Positions 23,651-36,481 of a stretch of 64,000 bases of DNA are shown here, one piece after another (the stretch's first letter is position 1; the number at the start of each line of letters is the position of its first letter). The translations under genes and the position numbers were made by a program. The notes below the pieces were generated by a model. That model did no database searches and had not been told where the DNA came from. It worked only from the letters and a program-made list of their open reading frames with translations. The stretch is from Phoenix dactylifera (lineage: Eukaryota > Streptophyta > Magnoliopsida > Arecales > Arecaceae), in NCBI RefSeq assembly GCF_009389715.1, contig NC_052407.1, positions 9,824,111 through 9,888,110 on the forward strand, written 5' to 3'.

Positions 23651-24884
23651 GGCTCTTCACAACATCTAGTAATTGCACAGTAATGGCTTTTCGAGTTATG
23701 CATATGATAATAATACTTTAATTAGGTAGTTTTGGGTGAGCTGGCGTAACCATCACCGAGATCGTGACCATAATCTTGATAGGCATTACTTACTTTCTAA
23801 TGGTCTTTAATGAGACACGTGAACTCTCAATTAGGAGCGATATTGCACTTCGGCTAGTATTGAGGTAAAGTAGAGGTGAGGAACTTCAATCTACTCCGAG
23901 ATCATGTTGGCAAATATTCACCATATCAGCTAGGTTATTGGGCGCATGGAAACGTCCATGGAAGAATTGGCACCAGCGATCTAGACGCTTTGCACAAACA
24001 CTACGTACTTAAGATGCAAAGCCTACAATAGGTGCAGATATGAGTACGTCCACGTTAGAAGAGGCGTGTAAAACCAGAAATATATATGTCAAGCTCATTG
24101 TGAGGAAGAAATGTGAACAAGGCCCAAGATGGTCTTCCCCCTGCACCATTATCACAGAATTATTGTACGGTTGATCAAATGTGCCATGGAACATTTTCAC
24201 CCTGACAACATTTTCCAATGAATTGAGACTTTAAAATCCTTCAAATATATATTATCATTATCAATGTTTAAATTCCTAAAACAAAAAAAAAATAGAAAAA
24301 ACACTTACGAGCAAGAAATATCCCCTTTGTAGATTAGATGAGACCCTTATATAGTGGTTCGGTTAGTTTAATCATTTGGAAGGAGGTCATTGTTTGGACA
24401 AGCTAAAATTGCTTCTTATTTTTAATAAAATAATATGGCATGACGTATAGAGAGTAGAGATGTAAACAGATAATAAATTATAATTTCTCTTCTTGATATT
24501 AAAAAAACAATACCTGTGTGAAAAAACAAATAACCAACGAATGTTGTCAAACAATATGTTCTACAAAATTAAATTATATTAATGTAACATGGTAAGTTTA
24601 ATTACGTATTATGTTACATATATACCTCAATGATCTGAATATTGTGAAATCCTATCCAAATTTATAGTTTGGAAAGTGATTTGTAACTTTAGTCTTATAG
24701 GCTGTTGGCATGCAAGGCACGTAGGTGATACAAGAGTCCAAGTGAAAGCCTTCATCTGTATCTCGTTCGCTCCTTGTCAGCTATCGAGTTCCAATCTTTG
24801 AACTTTCTCAGCGTGCCAAGATTCCCAAGCGATCATAGTGCAACGTGGGCAAAATCATATCTCATACAACTCTCTTCTTCCTCC
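23651..24884. other. Spacer and distal upstream region of TLP copy 4
   Basis: AT-rich, no gene and no convincing repeat recognised. The last 300 bases precede the TLP copy 4 TATA box and do not resemble the upstream regions of copies 1-3. Confidence 0.5.
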
Positions 24885-24892
24885 TATAAATA
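24885..24892 (+). promoter_or_regulatory. TATA box of TLP copy 4
   Basis: TATAAATA, 84 bases before the ATG, followed by an A/C-rich leader. Confidence 0.7.
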
Positions 24893-24968
24893 CCCCCTTC
24901 CTCTCCCAGGAAACAACACAACACAGCACACACCATAGACCTCCACTAGCTCTCTTCGTTATCCCAAA

Positions 24969-25646
24969 ATGGCCTCCCCAACCTCACCCCCTCTCCTCCT
25001 CCTCCTCTTCTTCCCCTTCCTCCTCTTCACCCTCTCCCACGCCGCCACCTTCAACATCGTCAACAACTGCCCCTACACCGTATGGGCTGCCGCGGTCCCC
25101 GGCGGAGGTCGCCGGCTCGACCGCGGCCAGTCCTGGAACATCAACGTCAACCCCAAAACCACCGGGGGCCGCGTCTGGGCCCGCACCGGCTGCTCGTTCG
25201 ACGGCAACGGCAACGGGCACTGCCAGACCGGTGACTGCGGTGGTAAACTCGCCTGCACGGCCTACGGCGCCCCGCCCAACACCCTCGCCGAATTCGGCCT
25301 CAACCAGTTCCAGAACCTCGACTTCATCGACATCTCCAACGTCGACGGCTTCAACGTGCCGATGGACTTCAGCCCCACCGGCGGCTGCAGCAGGGGCATC
25401 CGGTGCACGGCCGACATCGTCGGGCAGTGCCCCAACGAGCTCAAGGCTCCCGGCGGCTGCAACAACCCGTGCACCGTCTTCAAGACTAATGAGTACTGCT
25501 GCACCTCCGGGAGCTGCGGGCCAACCAAGTTCTCCAAGTACTTTAAGGACAGATGCCCGGATGCGTACAGCTACCCCAAGGACGATCAGACCAGCACCTT
25601 CACTTGCCCCGGGGGGACCAACTATAAGGTTACCTTCTGCCCTTGA
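24969..25646 (+). CDS. Thaumatin-like protein (PR-5), divergent copy 4
   Basis: Intact intronless gene of 225 codons. An N-terminal signal peptide (Leu-run, ending FTLSHA) is followed by mature [14 protein letters not shown]. The family signature [16 protein letters not shown] is present, as are all 16 Cys. Unlike copies 1-3 it has the usual acidic-cleft set, including Asp in [11 protein letters not shown], and the short FQNLDF loop. It lacks a few residues early on ([11 protein letters not shown] against [14 protein letters not shown]). It resembles osmotin-type PR-5 proteins, which are secreted or vacuolar antifungal proteins. Strong GC content in an AT-rich setting fits a monocot intronless defence gene. 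Its 3' end and downstream kilobase are duplicated at 33574. Confidence 0.95.
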   Translation: MASPTSPPLLLLLFFPFLLFTLSHAATFNIVNNCPYTVWAAAVPGGGRRLDRGQSWNINVNPKTTGGRVWARTGCSFDGNGNGHCQTGDCGGKLACTAYGAPPNTLAEFGLNQFQNLDFIDISNVDGFNVPMDFSPTGGCSRGIRCTADIVGQCPNELKAPGGCNNPCTVFKTNEYCCTSGSCGPTKFSKYFKDRCPDAYSYPKDDQTSTFTCPGGTNYKVTFCP

Positions 25647-26527
25647 GGTCCTGCTTTCCTCCATGCAAGCGAAGTTCCAAGAATATATATATATGGACTC
25701 TTGGGAGGCTGGGAGCTAGTAAACTGCTAATTACTATTCTGTAATAAATTAAGTGAATGTGAGCTCCATAAGCTTGCGAGATTGAAATAATTAAATAATA
25801 AGAGGTGCACCGCAGAACGTGCCATTACTTTTAAAACAGTTCACTTTTAATGGCTGTCGCGCTCTATGGCCTGCTTTACGCGAGGTCAAGCGATTTCCCA
25901 TGGGCTGTTGGTTTTGTCGCATCTTATACGTTTGCTCCAATTTTTTAATTTGAGCAAAATACTTAGAAAAAAAGAAAGAAAGAACAAAACCGGTCAATGA
26001 AGAAATCGGCTATCAATTTACTGAGAAGGCAAAAAAAAAAAATTAACATCCAATTAATCTTTTCTTTGATAGGAATTTAACACATATGTACTAGATAAAA
26101 CAATTATGATTGCACACCGTTTGCTCCAATCTTTTCTTTGATAGGAATTTAATATAATATCTACTCGATAAAACAATTATGATTGATGAAATCAGTGGCA
26201 CCCATCAAATGCGCTATCGTTCGTATAAATGAACCATGCGCATTGCATGGTTTGGAATAATAATTTCCATGGTGCGTGGGTATCTTGGGTGGTGGAAAGT
26301 CCTTTTCACGTCTTGGATTTAGGAAAAACACTACCATATTACCCACACGGTGCACGAGGTATTTCTTTTCTAATTTCATCAAATATGAATTATTTCAAAT
26401 TAAGTACTCTTTTCCAAATAAAATGTATACTTGAAGTCGGTTGTTTAAGCTCACATAATTCTAATGTTAAAAAAATTATAGATTAAAAAACAACATAATA
26501 TAAAAGACTATTCAGTTCAAATGATAT
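25531..26527. repeat. Paralogous block C, copy 1 (3' end of TLP copy 4 and downstream)
   Basis: About 1 kb almost identical to 33574-34567, beginning inside the TLP copy 4 coding region and ending at an ATGATAT word. Only scattered differences are visible, so the duplication is recent compared with blocks A and B. Confidence 0.9.
26056..26187. repeat. Two-copy tandem repeat, period 72
   Basis: AATCTTTTCTTTGATAGGAA and a following TAGATAAAACAATTATGATTG-type segment occur twice (from 26056 and 26128). The pair is also present in block C copy 2. Confidence 0.85.
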
Positions 26528-29051
26528 TAAACTTATAAATTTTATTTGAATAAGAAAATAAAGTATTATTGGTGGCGCCCAGTATTCTCGATTGGAAAAT
26601 GAAGTCAAATTGTTTAAGTGGTATGGTGGTAGAAAGTAACAATCATTTTTGTCTCTTTTTTTTCAGTGAGGTGTTTTCTTATAATTTTTGGTCTCGGATT
26701 TGTTTATAATTTACTTGCATATCTTGAAACAATATTTTCATCATCAATTGTTTCAGAATGCACATTATTCAGCAGAACAGGATCACTAATTATTTTCTTC
26801 CCACGAATATCTTTTTTCTTCGTGGTCCTATCCACAACGGCACTTTCATCTTTATTATCTTCAATCTGTGAAAAGAATGTGTAATTATCAAGTATTAAGA
26901 AAAAATATATAAACATAATCATCTATAAACAGAAGTATAGGAATATATGAGTCACGATAGATTTTTCTTGATTTTTATTGCCTTCTAACTCCTCATATGC
27001 ATCATTGGAAAACACTTTAAGCATAGTATAGGACTTTATCCTCCCTCTTCAAGATTGTATTCATCAACATTAATTTGGAGTATATATATTTTTTCTACGT
27101 TTTTTTTTGATATTTAAGAAAATGCCAAAACCATCATCTTTCTATATGAAGAAAAATGCATAACATGGTATCATCATCCAAACAATAGAACGAACTAGAC
27201 ATAAAATATATGTTGCACAAATCTTATCCATACATAATTCTATTTACGAAAGAGCAGAACCAAATAAAATATTTAGAAATATAACTAAGAATAAAAAATT
27301 GTAGGGTAAGAATAAAAAATATTATTTCTTTAACTGACATGAGTAAGAGATATTTTATTTCTTTTCATGCTCTAATAGATATATATTTATCTTTTATCTA
27401 AAATGAAAAATATATGTTAGGACTGGTGGTCCATGGAATTTATTTAACTAATATCATAAATGTTTAGAAAATATTACAGAAAAGATACATGCATTAATAA
27501 CATGAATTAAATGATAAAGTTACTCTGATTAAGAAATAACCTTACTAAAATCTCAGTGCCTCTGCGTCGCCCCCTTATAAGGAATTTTTCTTTTGTCATA
27601 TTATTTCTCTTTATGTCGCATGAATGTACTTATGGCATGATGGGCTTCGTGATGGATATGGTTCTGATACAGTAACTCTCTTGACATTTGGAACTATTTT
27701 TTTGGCATAAAGACTTCAATTTTTATTTATTTGAATTGACGCGAACTCTTAATTTATTTTTCCTTCCCTTCTATTCCTCCTCGTATCCTGTCCATCACGA
27801 AATCTACCCACATTCATTCCTTGCTTTTTCCCTTTCAAATCACAAGATCACCATCTTTCCCACTATAATCCTCTCCTTCTCTTTTCTAACCCCACTCTTC
27901 TATTTCTTATTCTATGTGTTCAACTCTCTATCGCTGTCCAAAACGATGTGTCTCGTCCTATTCTTGCCTTCTCTTCTAGCCACTACAACTAGCCATGGGC
28001 AGCGATCCAAGTGGTGGAAGAGAAGGGAACGGGAAGAAAAAGGGGTGGTGTGGCGGCCGGAGGAGAACTAAGCCGGGAACGACACTGTCTCTTCAGTCTC
28101 TCGTCTCCTCACTCTTCTGCTTCGGTCTATGCTTTTTTAAATTCGATCTGGTCAACAAAGGGTGGTGTGATTTTGATCTTTTCCGATTAAATTTGGATTT
28201 TCTCTGGTATTGTTTTTTTCTTGGTCCTTAATGGAAGACTCTCGGCACAACAAATGTTTTCTCTCCGAGAGATGTTTCTATTCTAATTGTCAGAATCATG
28301 CACAATCTCAATCATTATAGTATGTACGATCTTGGATATCACTGTTGTCACATATTACATGCACAATCTTAGTATATCAACTTAGAGCAATCTCCAAAAT
28401 TATAAGATCTGATTGTTATGTTCAAATTTAGTATTTATACCAAATAATAAGATTTTATTCTTGTATTATATTATATATAGTCTCTAGTATCTTTCCTATG
28501 ATCATATGATTTTATTATTATATTCTACTATATCCGGTCCGATCTCTCAGGCTCAACTTATATATAAAGCACTAGTGCTATCTAGTCCCTAGTACCTTTC
28601 CTCTTCACATTTTCATTGTTCGATTGATGAGGTATTACGTTTTAGCTCCAACCCATCTCATTCCTAATTCTTTATGAGTTATCATTGATTTTATTGTTCT
28701 GTGTCTTATTCAAGATATCCATCCTACTATCACTTTTTTCCGAGCTTGTGTTACTCTGAAGAGGCATCTACCAAAAAAAATTGGTAGTACTTTTTTTCTT
28801 GGAAGGGCCGTCAAAAAACTTCCTTCTCTATCAATGGATGGAAAGAGAGATTTTTTTTTTATTTCCTCCGAGCAGCTATAGTGCTTCGGACCCTCTGTGG
28901 AAACCTCAAAGATTGTTGAACTGAACTCTGGGGTTATCAGATAATGATCAACAATCACTCAAAATTATTCTTGGATCCAAAGTTCCACTTTTGCGAGATT
29001 TGTTTTCTGAGCAAACTTTGACCAACGTTGGTCTAAGCCTAGCCAATCCAA
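26528..29051. other. Gene-free AT-rich spacer
   Basis: No supported gene. A 127-codon plus frame (27688-28071) is low-complexity Phe/Leu/Ser followed by a charged stretch, with no recognisable domain. A 72-codon frame at 26666 has an equally long antisense shadow. Neither is called. Confidence 0.5.
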
Positions 29052-31085
29052 GAAAAGTTATAAATGAATGAACTATGAAATATTCAATAATTTGAGAAGT
29101 ACATTATATTATATAAAAATCATTCAAATAATAAAGCAAATCTCCACAAAGAACTACCAGAAAATAAATTATATGTAAACTTAATATAACCATAATATCA
29201 CGGTACGATCTCTTAAAAGAAGTTATTGAACTTTAAAAATAATTACAAATATGTTATAAATGACATTACTTTTAAGTAATAATACAAATGAGTTAGGCTT
29301 CGATCGCAATCAAGTCAAAACCACTCCATCTTTAACTCTCCTCTGTCAAAGATATACCATGCATGGAAGTCTGATTCATGAAAACAAATAAAGTTAGTAG
29401 TAAAGAATATATAGGCGGACACTAAAAATATCCGTAGTACGTTGGGTCAATTATTTTATGATTTTCTAGATTTTTTTTGAATTTTTTTAAGTAGCATTTT
29501 TTCATAATTTTTTCTTTATAATATCCACAAGAAAGTTCAACCAGTTTTAACCTCTGAAACAAAAACAGAGCAGGAAAGTTTAAATGGAATTTTTGTTCAT
29601 GATTTAGTTAAAACAAATTTAGTTGGTCCATTGATATAACATATTTGGATAACTTTAATATATTTAGATAATTTTTATATATTTATATGATTTATAATCC
29701 ATCAATTTTTTTTGAATTTAGTATGTAAAAATTTGAATTTTGTACATAAAATTTTGAATTTTATGGCTCATTTGAATTTGATTGAATATGCTTTGTTTAT
29801 TTTTTTGTGCATATATGCGATTTTTCATATAAATTTTTCTTTCTAACATATATAACTTCACAAAATGTCACATTTTTTCTAGAACATTTCTTTTTTGACA
29901 TGACTTCCAAAAATGTCTCTATTTTTATATAATTTTGTGTAATTTTTTATGCAAAATTTCTTTTCCAACATGACTTTCAAAAATCTCTAATTTTTTTAAT
30001 ATTTTTAAATTTTTTTTGAATTGTGGAGAGGGGTCGAGTTTTCTCTTTCTTTTCCATTTAATAGGTATAGAGATGAGGTTAAAAGAAGGCATTAGAATTC
30101 TCTGGGCAAGTCGTAGAAAATTTATTAATTCCAACAAAGCCATGTGTCAGATTTATATTTGCTGTTCAAGTGTACCGAGTGCATCTAGGAGATCAAGTAA
30201 GTTGGTTTCAAATGAAGATAAACTTGGCTCTTCTTGACTCTTGTCTTTAGGTTGGCAACGGTCCACTCTAAGTTGAACAGGTTAGAAACCTTCCTAATCC
30301 TCCGGCGGACTAGAAGTGTTGTCATGATGATCCTAACAACTAGTGCATGACTTTAATTTTATCATAGTCTTGCATACTTACTTTTTGGAAGGTAACGCAT
30401 GGGAGATTTTTCAACAATGACGACATCTTAATAATCTCCGGCAACGTTTTGCTCCCGTCGTCTGCATCCCAAGACTCCTATAACAGAGTCAAGAGAAAAT
30501 TCTGAGGGCATGCAAGACTTATCCCTGGAAGACTTTTCCACACTTGACCTGCTTTTTGCCCAAAAGAACTTACGAAGTCATCATGAACAAGGATAACTTA
30601 CATGGCAGGGGGATGGAAAAACTCGTTCATTCATAAATGCAGCATTGCTAAATTCCGCTGTACCTACCGAGGGGCACGAGCCCGCGAGCAAGTGGTGGTT
30701 TTACCGGACTAGTTTTCTTAGCAAGCTGACGTTGGGCCATCATCCAAGGACACAATGGTCAATAGATCGGCCGACTCCGGAGGTAAGATTGTAGTCAACT
30801 GCTATCCGAAGTAAAATGCCTCGTGCTGATGGATGATGGTAAACTGGCTGACTAGGCTCCTAAGATACAAATTTGACCTAAACTAAAAATTCTTTTACCG
30901 GAGATTTTCCTACAGAGAATCCTTCAATGCTCAGGTTAGTTGAACTCAAAAAAACTATGGAAGAGAGAGAGAGAGAGTTTCTAAAGAAAGAATGGAGTCG
31001 AGAGAATGACTTACCTAAGAATCCTCCGATTTTCTCTATGGTTAGTGTCGACATGCAATAAATGTATAAACGGCTCTTCACAACA
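29052..31085. repeat. Paralogous block A, copy 3 (partial)
   Basis: Starts within block A at the point matching 1938 and 21826, and runs to the point matching 23650. A private insert of about 210 bp lies at 29142-29350. The SINE site (30293) is empty. It joins directly to block B copy 2 at about 31100. Confidence 0.85.
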
Positions 31086-31099
31086 TCTAATAATTATGA

Positions 31100-33508
31100 A
31101 TATGATCATTATTGCAAAACACTTGCCAATGAACGTGTGTACTAGAGAATAAATAGCATCAATTATCAAAATCATTGGGAGTGGAAGCCAGACACAGTGG
31201 CAACCGTCAAAGTGGACAATTATTATCTATTAGTATAAATGAGTGAAAACTATACCTTATATAGATCCCTTCGACAATTCAAATCAAAAATTATAATTTA
31301 TCTTAGTTCTTAATCTACCAGTAGTTTCTACTCTAGGAGTAGCCATAACTTAAAATCTCTACTACTGCAATCCAATGTTACACCTCTATTTTTATTGGGA
31401 TATATTTCTTTTAAGAAGTGGCATGACGATGGTGAAAGTCTTTGAAGGTCCAGGCACCTAGATCCTTGCTACTCTTTGTCCTCTCTTTAATTATCATCAT
31501 GTCGGCTGATTCGATGTCGTTTGCATGCCATGCACCCACCATAATTTTGCCACCCAACTTGTGTGGACAAGTTCTCTAGCATGCCCGTTCCTTAGGTGGT
31601 GCGAGAGTGACTTCACAGTGACAAATAGGTGAAACATTGACAAATTATGATTATAGCTACCTAAGAGGTTAAGCGTTAATTCAAAGGCTAATCATGTTCT
31701 ATATCATTCTTGTTACTAAGAAAAGTCATCAGCCTAATATAGGGGTAAAGACCTAAGCAGTATCAGTGGTTATCAGGAAGTCAGGATGTCAGAAATGGAG
31801 ATAAATAGTTCAAAAACTAAAATTGACTTTAGCAAATTTCAAGGGAAAGTGATCAAAATGGTGTTAATCGAAGATGTCAGGTGTCAGTGTTAGAGAAAGC
31901 AGACAATTGTTTAGATCCAGAGAAGGGACCTTTTCTCTATTCAATGATCAACATTTTCATTTTCATCCCTTCTGCTAATTTTGTTATTGCTTTTTATCCT
32001 CTAGCTTTTATCCTTTATCCTCAATAGCATAGCGTTGTAGCTATCGCTTCCATCTCTAGGAAGGCAGTATCTAATAACGGAAGTCCCTATAGATTAGCGA
32101 CGCTTTTTATTGTCTATACCGATGCTTATAAGCATTATCAGTTTTATTGGTGATGTCTTATAAAGCGTCGCAAAAGCGTCGACTATATGAACGTTGCAAA
32201 AAAAAATTGCCGGTGCTTGGAGAAAGCATCGCTAATATTTTTTATAACAACGCTTTAAAACGTCGTTATAATTAATTTTTTTTGAAAAAATTATTTAAAA
32301 ATTTTAAAACTCTGTATATATATACATGCTAAAAGCATCTCTAAGTATGCCCCTTATATCATCTTCTCATACAAGATTTCTTTCTATGTTACTGGATCCA
32401 AAACTAGAGGTGTGCTCTAAATAGGAGAGTTGGTTGCATGGAGTCGGCAATATGGACTCTTCATGAAATACCCATTCAGTATAACCCTTTAGAAAACTAT
32501 TGTACACAAATATTCTTCAATAGTTTTTGGAGCGAGAGAAGAACTATTTACATATTTTCGATATGGGCATAAAATCTTTTCTTTTATATTAGATTTCTCA
32601 TAAGCAAATTTAATAAAATTCTGAACTTCATCCAAATATTCGGCACCGGATCTCCACTTATTTATCCAACTTTTATCCATTCTATTAGAATATTGATTAA
32701 ACTGCAACTTATCTAAAAAAGATAAATAAAATTAGGGTATAAAGAAGGATGGCATAAAATTTATTCAATAAAAAGACCAAAGAAGAGGATGTTAATGAAT
32801 ACGTGGCTAGAGAAAGATACATTGTTCAACCAAACATATGGATTCAAGTGTATACTTAAAAATTATACAAAAGAAGTGTTCTTTAATGGTAGTCAAAGAT
32901 GTTTAGAATTCGTAATTAAATAGGTGCACTTGAGACAACTACTTGTTGGGGGATTTAAAAACATAAGAAAAACTAATGCCATTTTTACAGCATATAACTG
33001 CATTTAGGAAGAAAATAAGGAACTCTAATGGGTTGATACTTTGACTTAAAAGTCAGACAAGGTTCCATTATAATTTTGGGTTCAGGTTGGGTCCTTGGCA
33101 TGAAAGAACATTTGATATTCTTTCGCCTGTGGGACCGTCCGATGGGGATGGGCATGTTGAGATTGGGGCGGATGGGGAAACAGAGTCGAAACTGAAGAGA
33201 CCCGTTAAGGCCAATATGTATTATAATCTCTAAGATATTTTTTTATTGGAAAAAGGTTCTATAAATTCATGCTTATACAAAATAATAAATCTCCTGCTAC
33301 ACTTTGGGATATCACATGCATTTGTCATTAGTCCAATGATCTCCCATGATGGCAACACGAGAAAATATATAGTTTTAATACTTTAAAAGGTTCAACAAAA
33401 TTACAAAATTATCCAACCATTATTATTAGGGAACTTTTTTCTTAAAACAAGTTTAAATTTATTAGATCACCAAAAATAATCATTAATAAAAATTAAATTT
33501 TAATCGTC
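31100..33508. repeat. Paralogous block B, copy 2, with two internal deletions
   Basis: Matches 11625-12605, then 12746-13951, then 15229-15510 in order. The missing parts are 12606-12745 (the left end of the CACTA-like element) and 13952-15228 (its right end). The copy therefore contains only internal CACTA-like sequence. No gene is seen. Confidence 0.85.
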
Positions 33509-33573
33509 TTGTATTAGATCCGATCCAATCCGAATGACTGGTTGGGTAAAAAATTGTAGGCATGGACCAACTA

Positions 33574-33687
33574 CTCCAAGTACTTTAAGGACAGATGCCC
33601 GGATGCGTACAGCTACCCCAAGGACGATCAGACCAGCACCTTCACTTGCCCCGGGGGGACCAACTATAAGGTTACCTTCTGCCCTTG
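33574..33687 (+). pseudogene. TLP 3'-end fragment (copy of TLP 4)
   Basis: The last 37 or so codons of a TLP ([18 protein letters not shown] through VTFCP and stop) are identical in protein sequence to the end of copy 4. There is no start, signal peptide or first three quarters. Upstream lies about 65 bp of unrelated sequence, then block B. It cannot encode a TLP. Confidence 0.9.
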
Positions 33688-34567
33688 AGGTCCTGCTTTC
33701 CTCCATGCAAGCGAAGTTCCAAGAATATATATATATAGACTCTTGGGAGGCTGGGAGCTAGTAAACTGCTAATTACTATTCTGTAATAAATTAAGTGAAT
33801 GTGAGCTCCATAAGCTTGCGAGATTGAAATAATTAAATAATAAGAGGTGCACCGCAGAACGTGCCATTACTTTTAAAACAGTTCACTTTTAATGGCTGTC
33901 GCGCTCTATGGCCTGCTTTACGCGAGGTCAAGCGATTTCCCATGGGCTGTTGGTTTTGTCGCATCTTATACGTTTGCTCCAATTTTTTAATTTGAGCAAA
34001 ATACTTAGAAAAAAAGAAAGAAAGAACAAAACCGGTCAATGAAGAAATCGGCTATCAATTTACTGAGAAGGCAAAAAAAAAAAATTAACATCCAATTAAT
34101 CTTTTCTTTGATAGGAATTTAACACATATGTACTAGATAAAACAATTATGATTGCACACCGTTTGCTCCAATCTTTTCTTTGATAGGAATTTAATATAAT
34201 ATCTACTAGATAAAACAATTATGATTGATGAAATCAGTGACACCCATCAAATGCGCTATCGTATAAATGAACCATGCGCATTGCATGGTTTGGAATAATA
34301 ATTTCCATGGTGCGTGGGTATCTTGGGTGGTGGAAAGTCCTTTTCACGTCTTGGATTTAGGAAAAACACTACCATATTACCCACACGGTGCACGAGGTAT
34401 TTCTTTTCTAATTTCATCAAATATGAATTATTTCAAATTAAGCACCCTGTTCCAAATAAAATGTATACTTGAAGTCGGTTGTTTAAGCTCGCATAATTCT
34501 AAAGTTAAAAAATTTATAGATTAAAAAACAACATAATATAGAAGACCATTCAGTTCAAATGATATGA
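33574..34567. repeat. Paralogous block C, copy 2
   Basis: Near-identical to 25531-26527, including the 72-bp tandem repeat. Small differences are visible, such as a 4-base deletion at about 34261. Confidence 0.9.
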
Positions 34568-34986
34568 AAAGAAATGGTCAGGGCTATGCAGGTGCCCATT
34601 GAAAAGAATTAATCTGTTGTGAGCTTGCCATGCCAACGACCTTGTTGAAGATGCTTTTACTTCAGTCATCCGGGTAAATGTCGAACTGCGATACTGTGTC
34701 GATTCCCAACTTCAATATTTGATCATTTCTTCTTCTTCTTTTCTTTTTTGCAGGATGCCCACAATGTAAGTTTCATGTATGATAAGCTATTCGAGTAACT
34801 GTGGATCACAGTAATTCTTCCATCAATTAATCCTACATGCATTAAACCCAATACAGTGTAGATCTCCCCAAGAAAATCACATAGTTCCATTTCAAAGTCG
34901 ACAATTATTTGTTTATAGTAATTCTGGTTAGATTCCATATTTTGTCTAAGGAAATATTTGAATAACATAATCTTGATTTTTGGTAA
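34568..34986. other. Spacer before the copia element
   Basis: No gene seen. It ends with GGTAA, the left half of the copia target duplication. Confidence 0.5.
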
Positions 34987-35217
34987 TGTTGAGATATATG
35001 GAAACACTCCATATATCTTCTTCCTTTGTACCTTTAGACTTGTGTACTTTTGTACTTCTGTACTCTTATACTTTTGTACTTGTATATTTTTGTGCTTCTG
35101 TACTTCACCTCCTTTGAACTTACTATACTCCCTATAAAAGAGTCATTCTTTGTACATATTAGAGTAACTGAGATATACATAACTCTCTCAATTCTTTTCG
35201 CTTTCTCCTTTTCTTCA
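34987..35217 (+). repeat. 5' LTR of copia element
   Basis: 231 bp starting TGTTGAGATATATGG and ending TTCTTCA. It is rich in imperfect TACTTTTGTACTTCT units and has a TATAAAAGAG box at 35134. Immediately after it, TAGTATCATAGC (35218) is a mutated copy of the usual copia primer site TGGTATCAGAGC. Confidence 0.9.
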
Positions 35218-35583
35218 TAGTATCATAGCTGCTAGAATTTTGGTGCCTCCACAAGCTTCTCCTTTCATGAGAGTTCATCCTAGCCTTGCTTGGTTTTTCC
35301 CTCTCCTCTCACAGTTCCCGAAGCTCTTCATGTCCTTTTGAAGCAGTTCGAAGATCGATCTCGGCAATCCAACACCGTAAGGCTATTCACCCAACACCGA
35401 TCTTCAATCCGGCAAAATTTTACGTCCAACCGTCGCCTCACGCGTCTACCACTCCAGATCCAGGCAAACCTCATGCATGGCACTCTTCCCACGCACGCCT
35501 CACCTCAATCTTAGCTACATCATCCTCCACGTAAGTCTTTGACTATTGACTTTGACTTTTGGGCCTCTCTTTTCGCAACAATT

Positions 35584-36470
35584 ATGGCTTCCCAAAACGA
35601 TGTTACTCATCCTATTGAGATCATTTTGGATGGGACCAACTACAATCTATGGGTTTCCACTATGACGGTTTTTCTCAAAGGAAGAAAACTATGATGTTAC
35701 GTCTCTGGGGGACTTCCTAAGCCTGAGAAGACCTCGTCTGAATCCACCATAGAGTATGCGACCTGCTTGGAGGAATGGGAAAGCAATCAGTATAAGATTC
35801 TCTCATGGTTCATCAACACTTCAGTTCCTTCCATTCACAGCCTCCTTCCAAAGCTCGGAAGCACTAAAGTTGTGTGGGACTTCTTGGCGAACCGATACAA
35901 CTGCACCAACGACGCATCACTCCAGTTTCAGATCGAGACCAAGCTCTACCAGATGCGTCAGGAACCAAGTCAATCTATAACTGATTTCTATTCTTAAGTC
36001 ACTAATCTTTGGGATCAATTGGCTACTGCATAACCACAGCTGCATTGTACCACCGACATAGAGCTCTTCGCTCAATATCGTGATTGTAGTTAGCTCATGC
36101 ACTTCATGATGGCTCTACGAGATGATTTTGAATCTATTCGGGCCTTCCTTCTCCATCGTGCACCATTTTCTACCATAGACATCGTAGTTACAGAACTAAT
36201 CTCTGAAAAGAATCGCTGCCCTACAATGAAGTTGCAGTCTATTAAGATTGTTATGGCTGCTGCTCCCAAGCCTTCCTCCAATCATTCTGCACCACAGCCC
36301 AATCATTCTCCAATCTTTCAAAAAGCACTTCTGCAAATATTGCAAAGAAGATGGTCATGTAGTCCAATATTGCCTAAAGTTGCAAAAAAAAAAGGCTCAC
36401 GAGTCTCGAGGTGCCCTCCGACATGCTACTGCAGTTGCTTCAACTACCTTATCTGCTTCTTAGTCTTCTT
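35584..36470 (+). pseudogene. copia gag, decayed
   Basis: From ATG at 35584 the product begins MASQNDVTHPIEIILDGTNY, the usual copia gag opening (LDG-NY--W). A stop follows at about 35694. The later frame WESNQYKILSWFINTS and on to QIETKLYQMRQ matches the UBN2-type gag core, again stopped at about 35998. A CCHC-like zinc knuckle (FCKYCKEDGHVVQYC) lies in another frame at about 36325. Confidence 0.8.
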
Positions 36471-36481
36471 CTTAAACCAAT

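Noticed and set aside
24838-25719. 293-codon plus frame overlapping TLP copy 4
   Set aside because: Out-of-frame Pro/Ser/Thr-rich shadow of the real 225-codon gene. It also covers the TATA box.
27688-28071. 127-codon frame
   Set aside because: Low-complexity Phe/Leu/Ser with no domain, no conserved partner and no promoter evidence.
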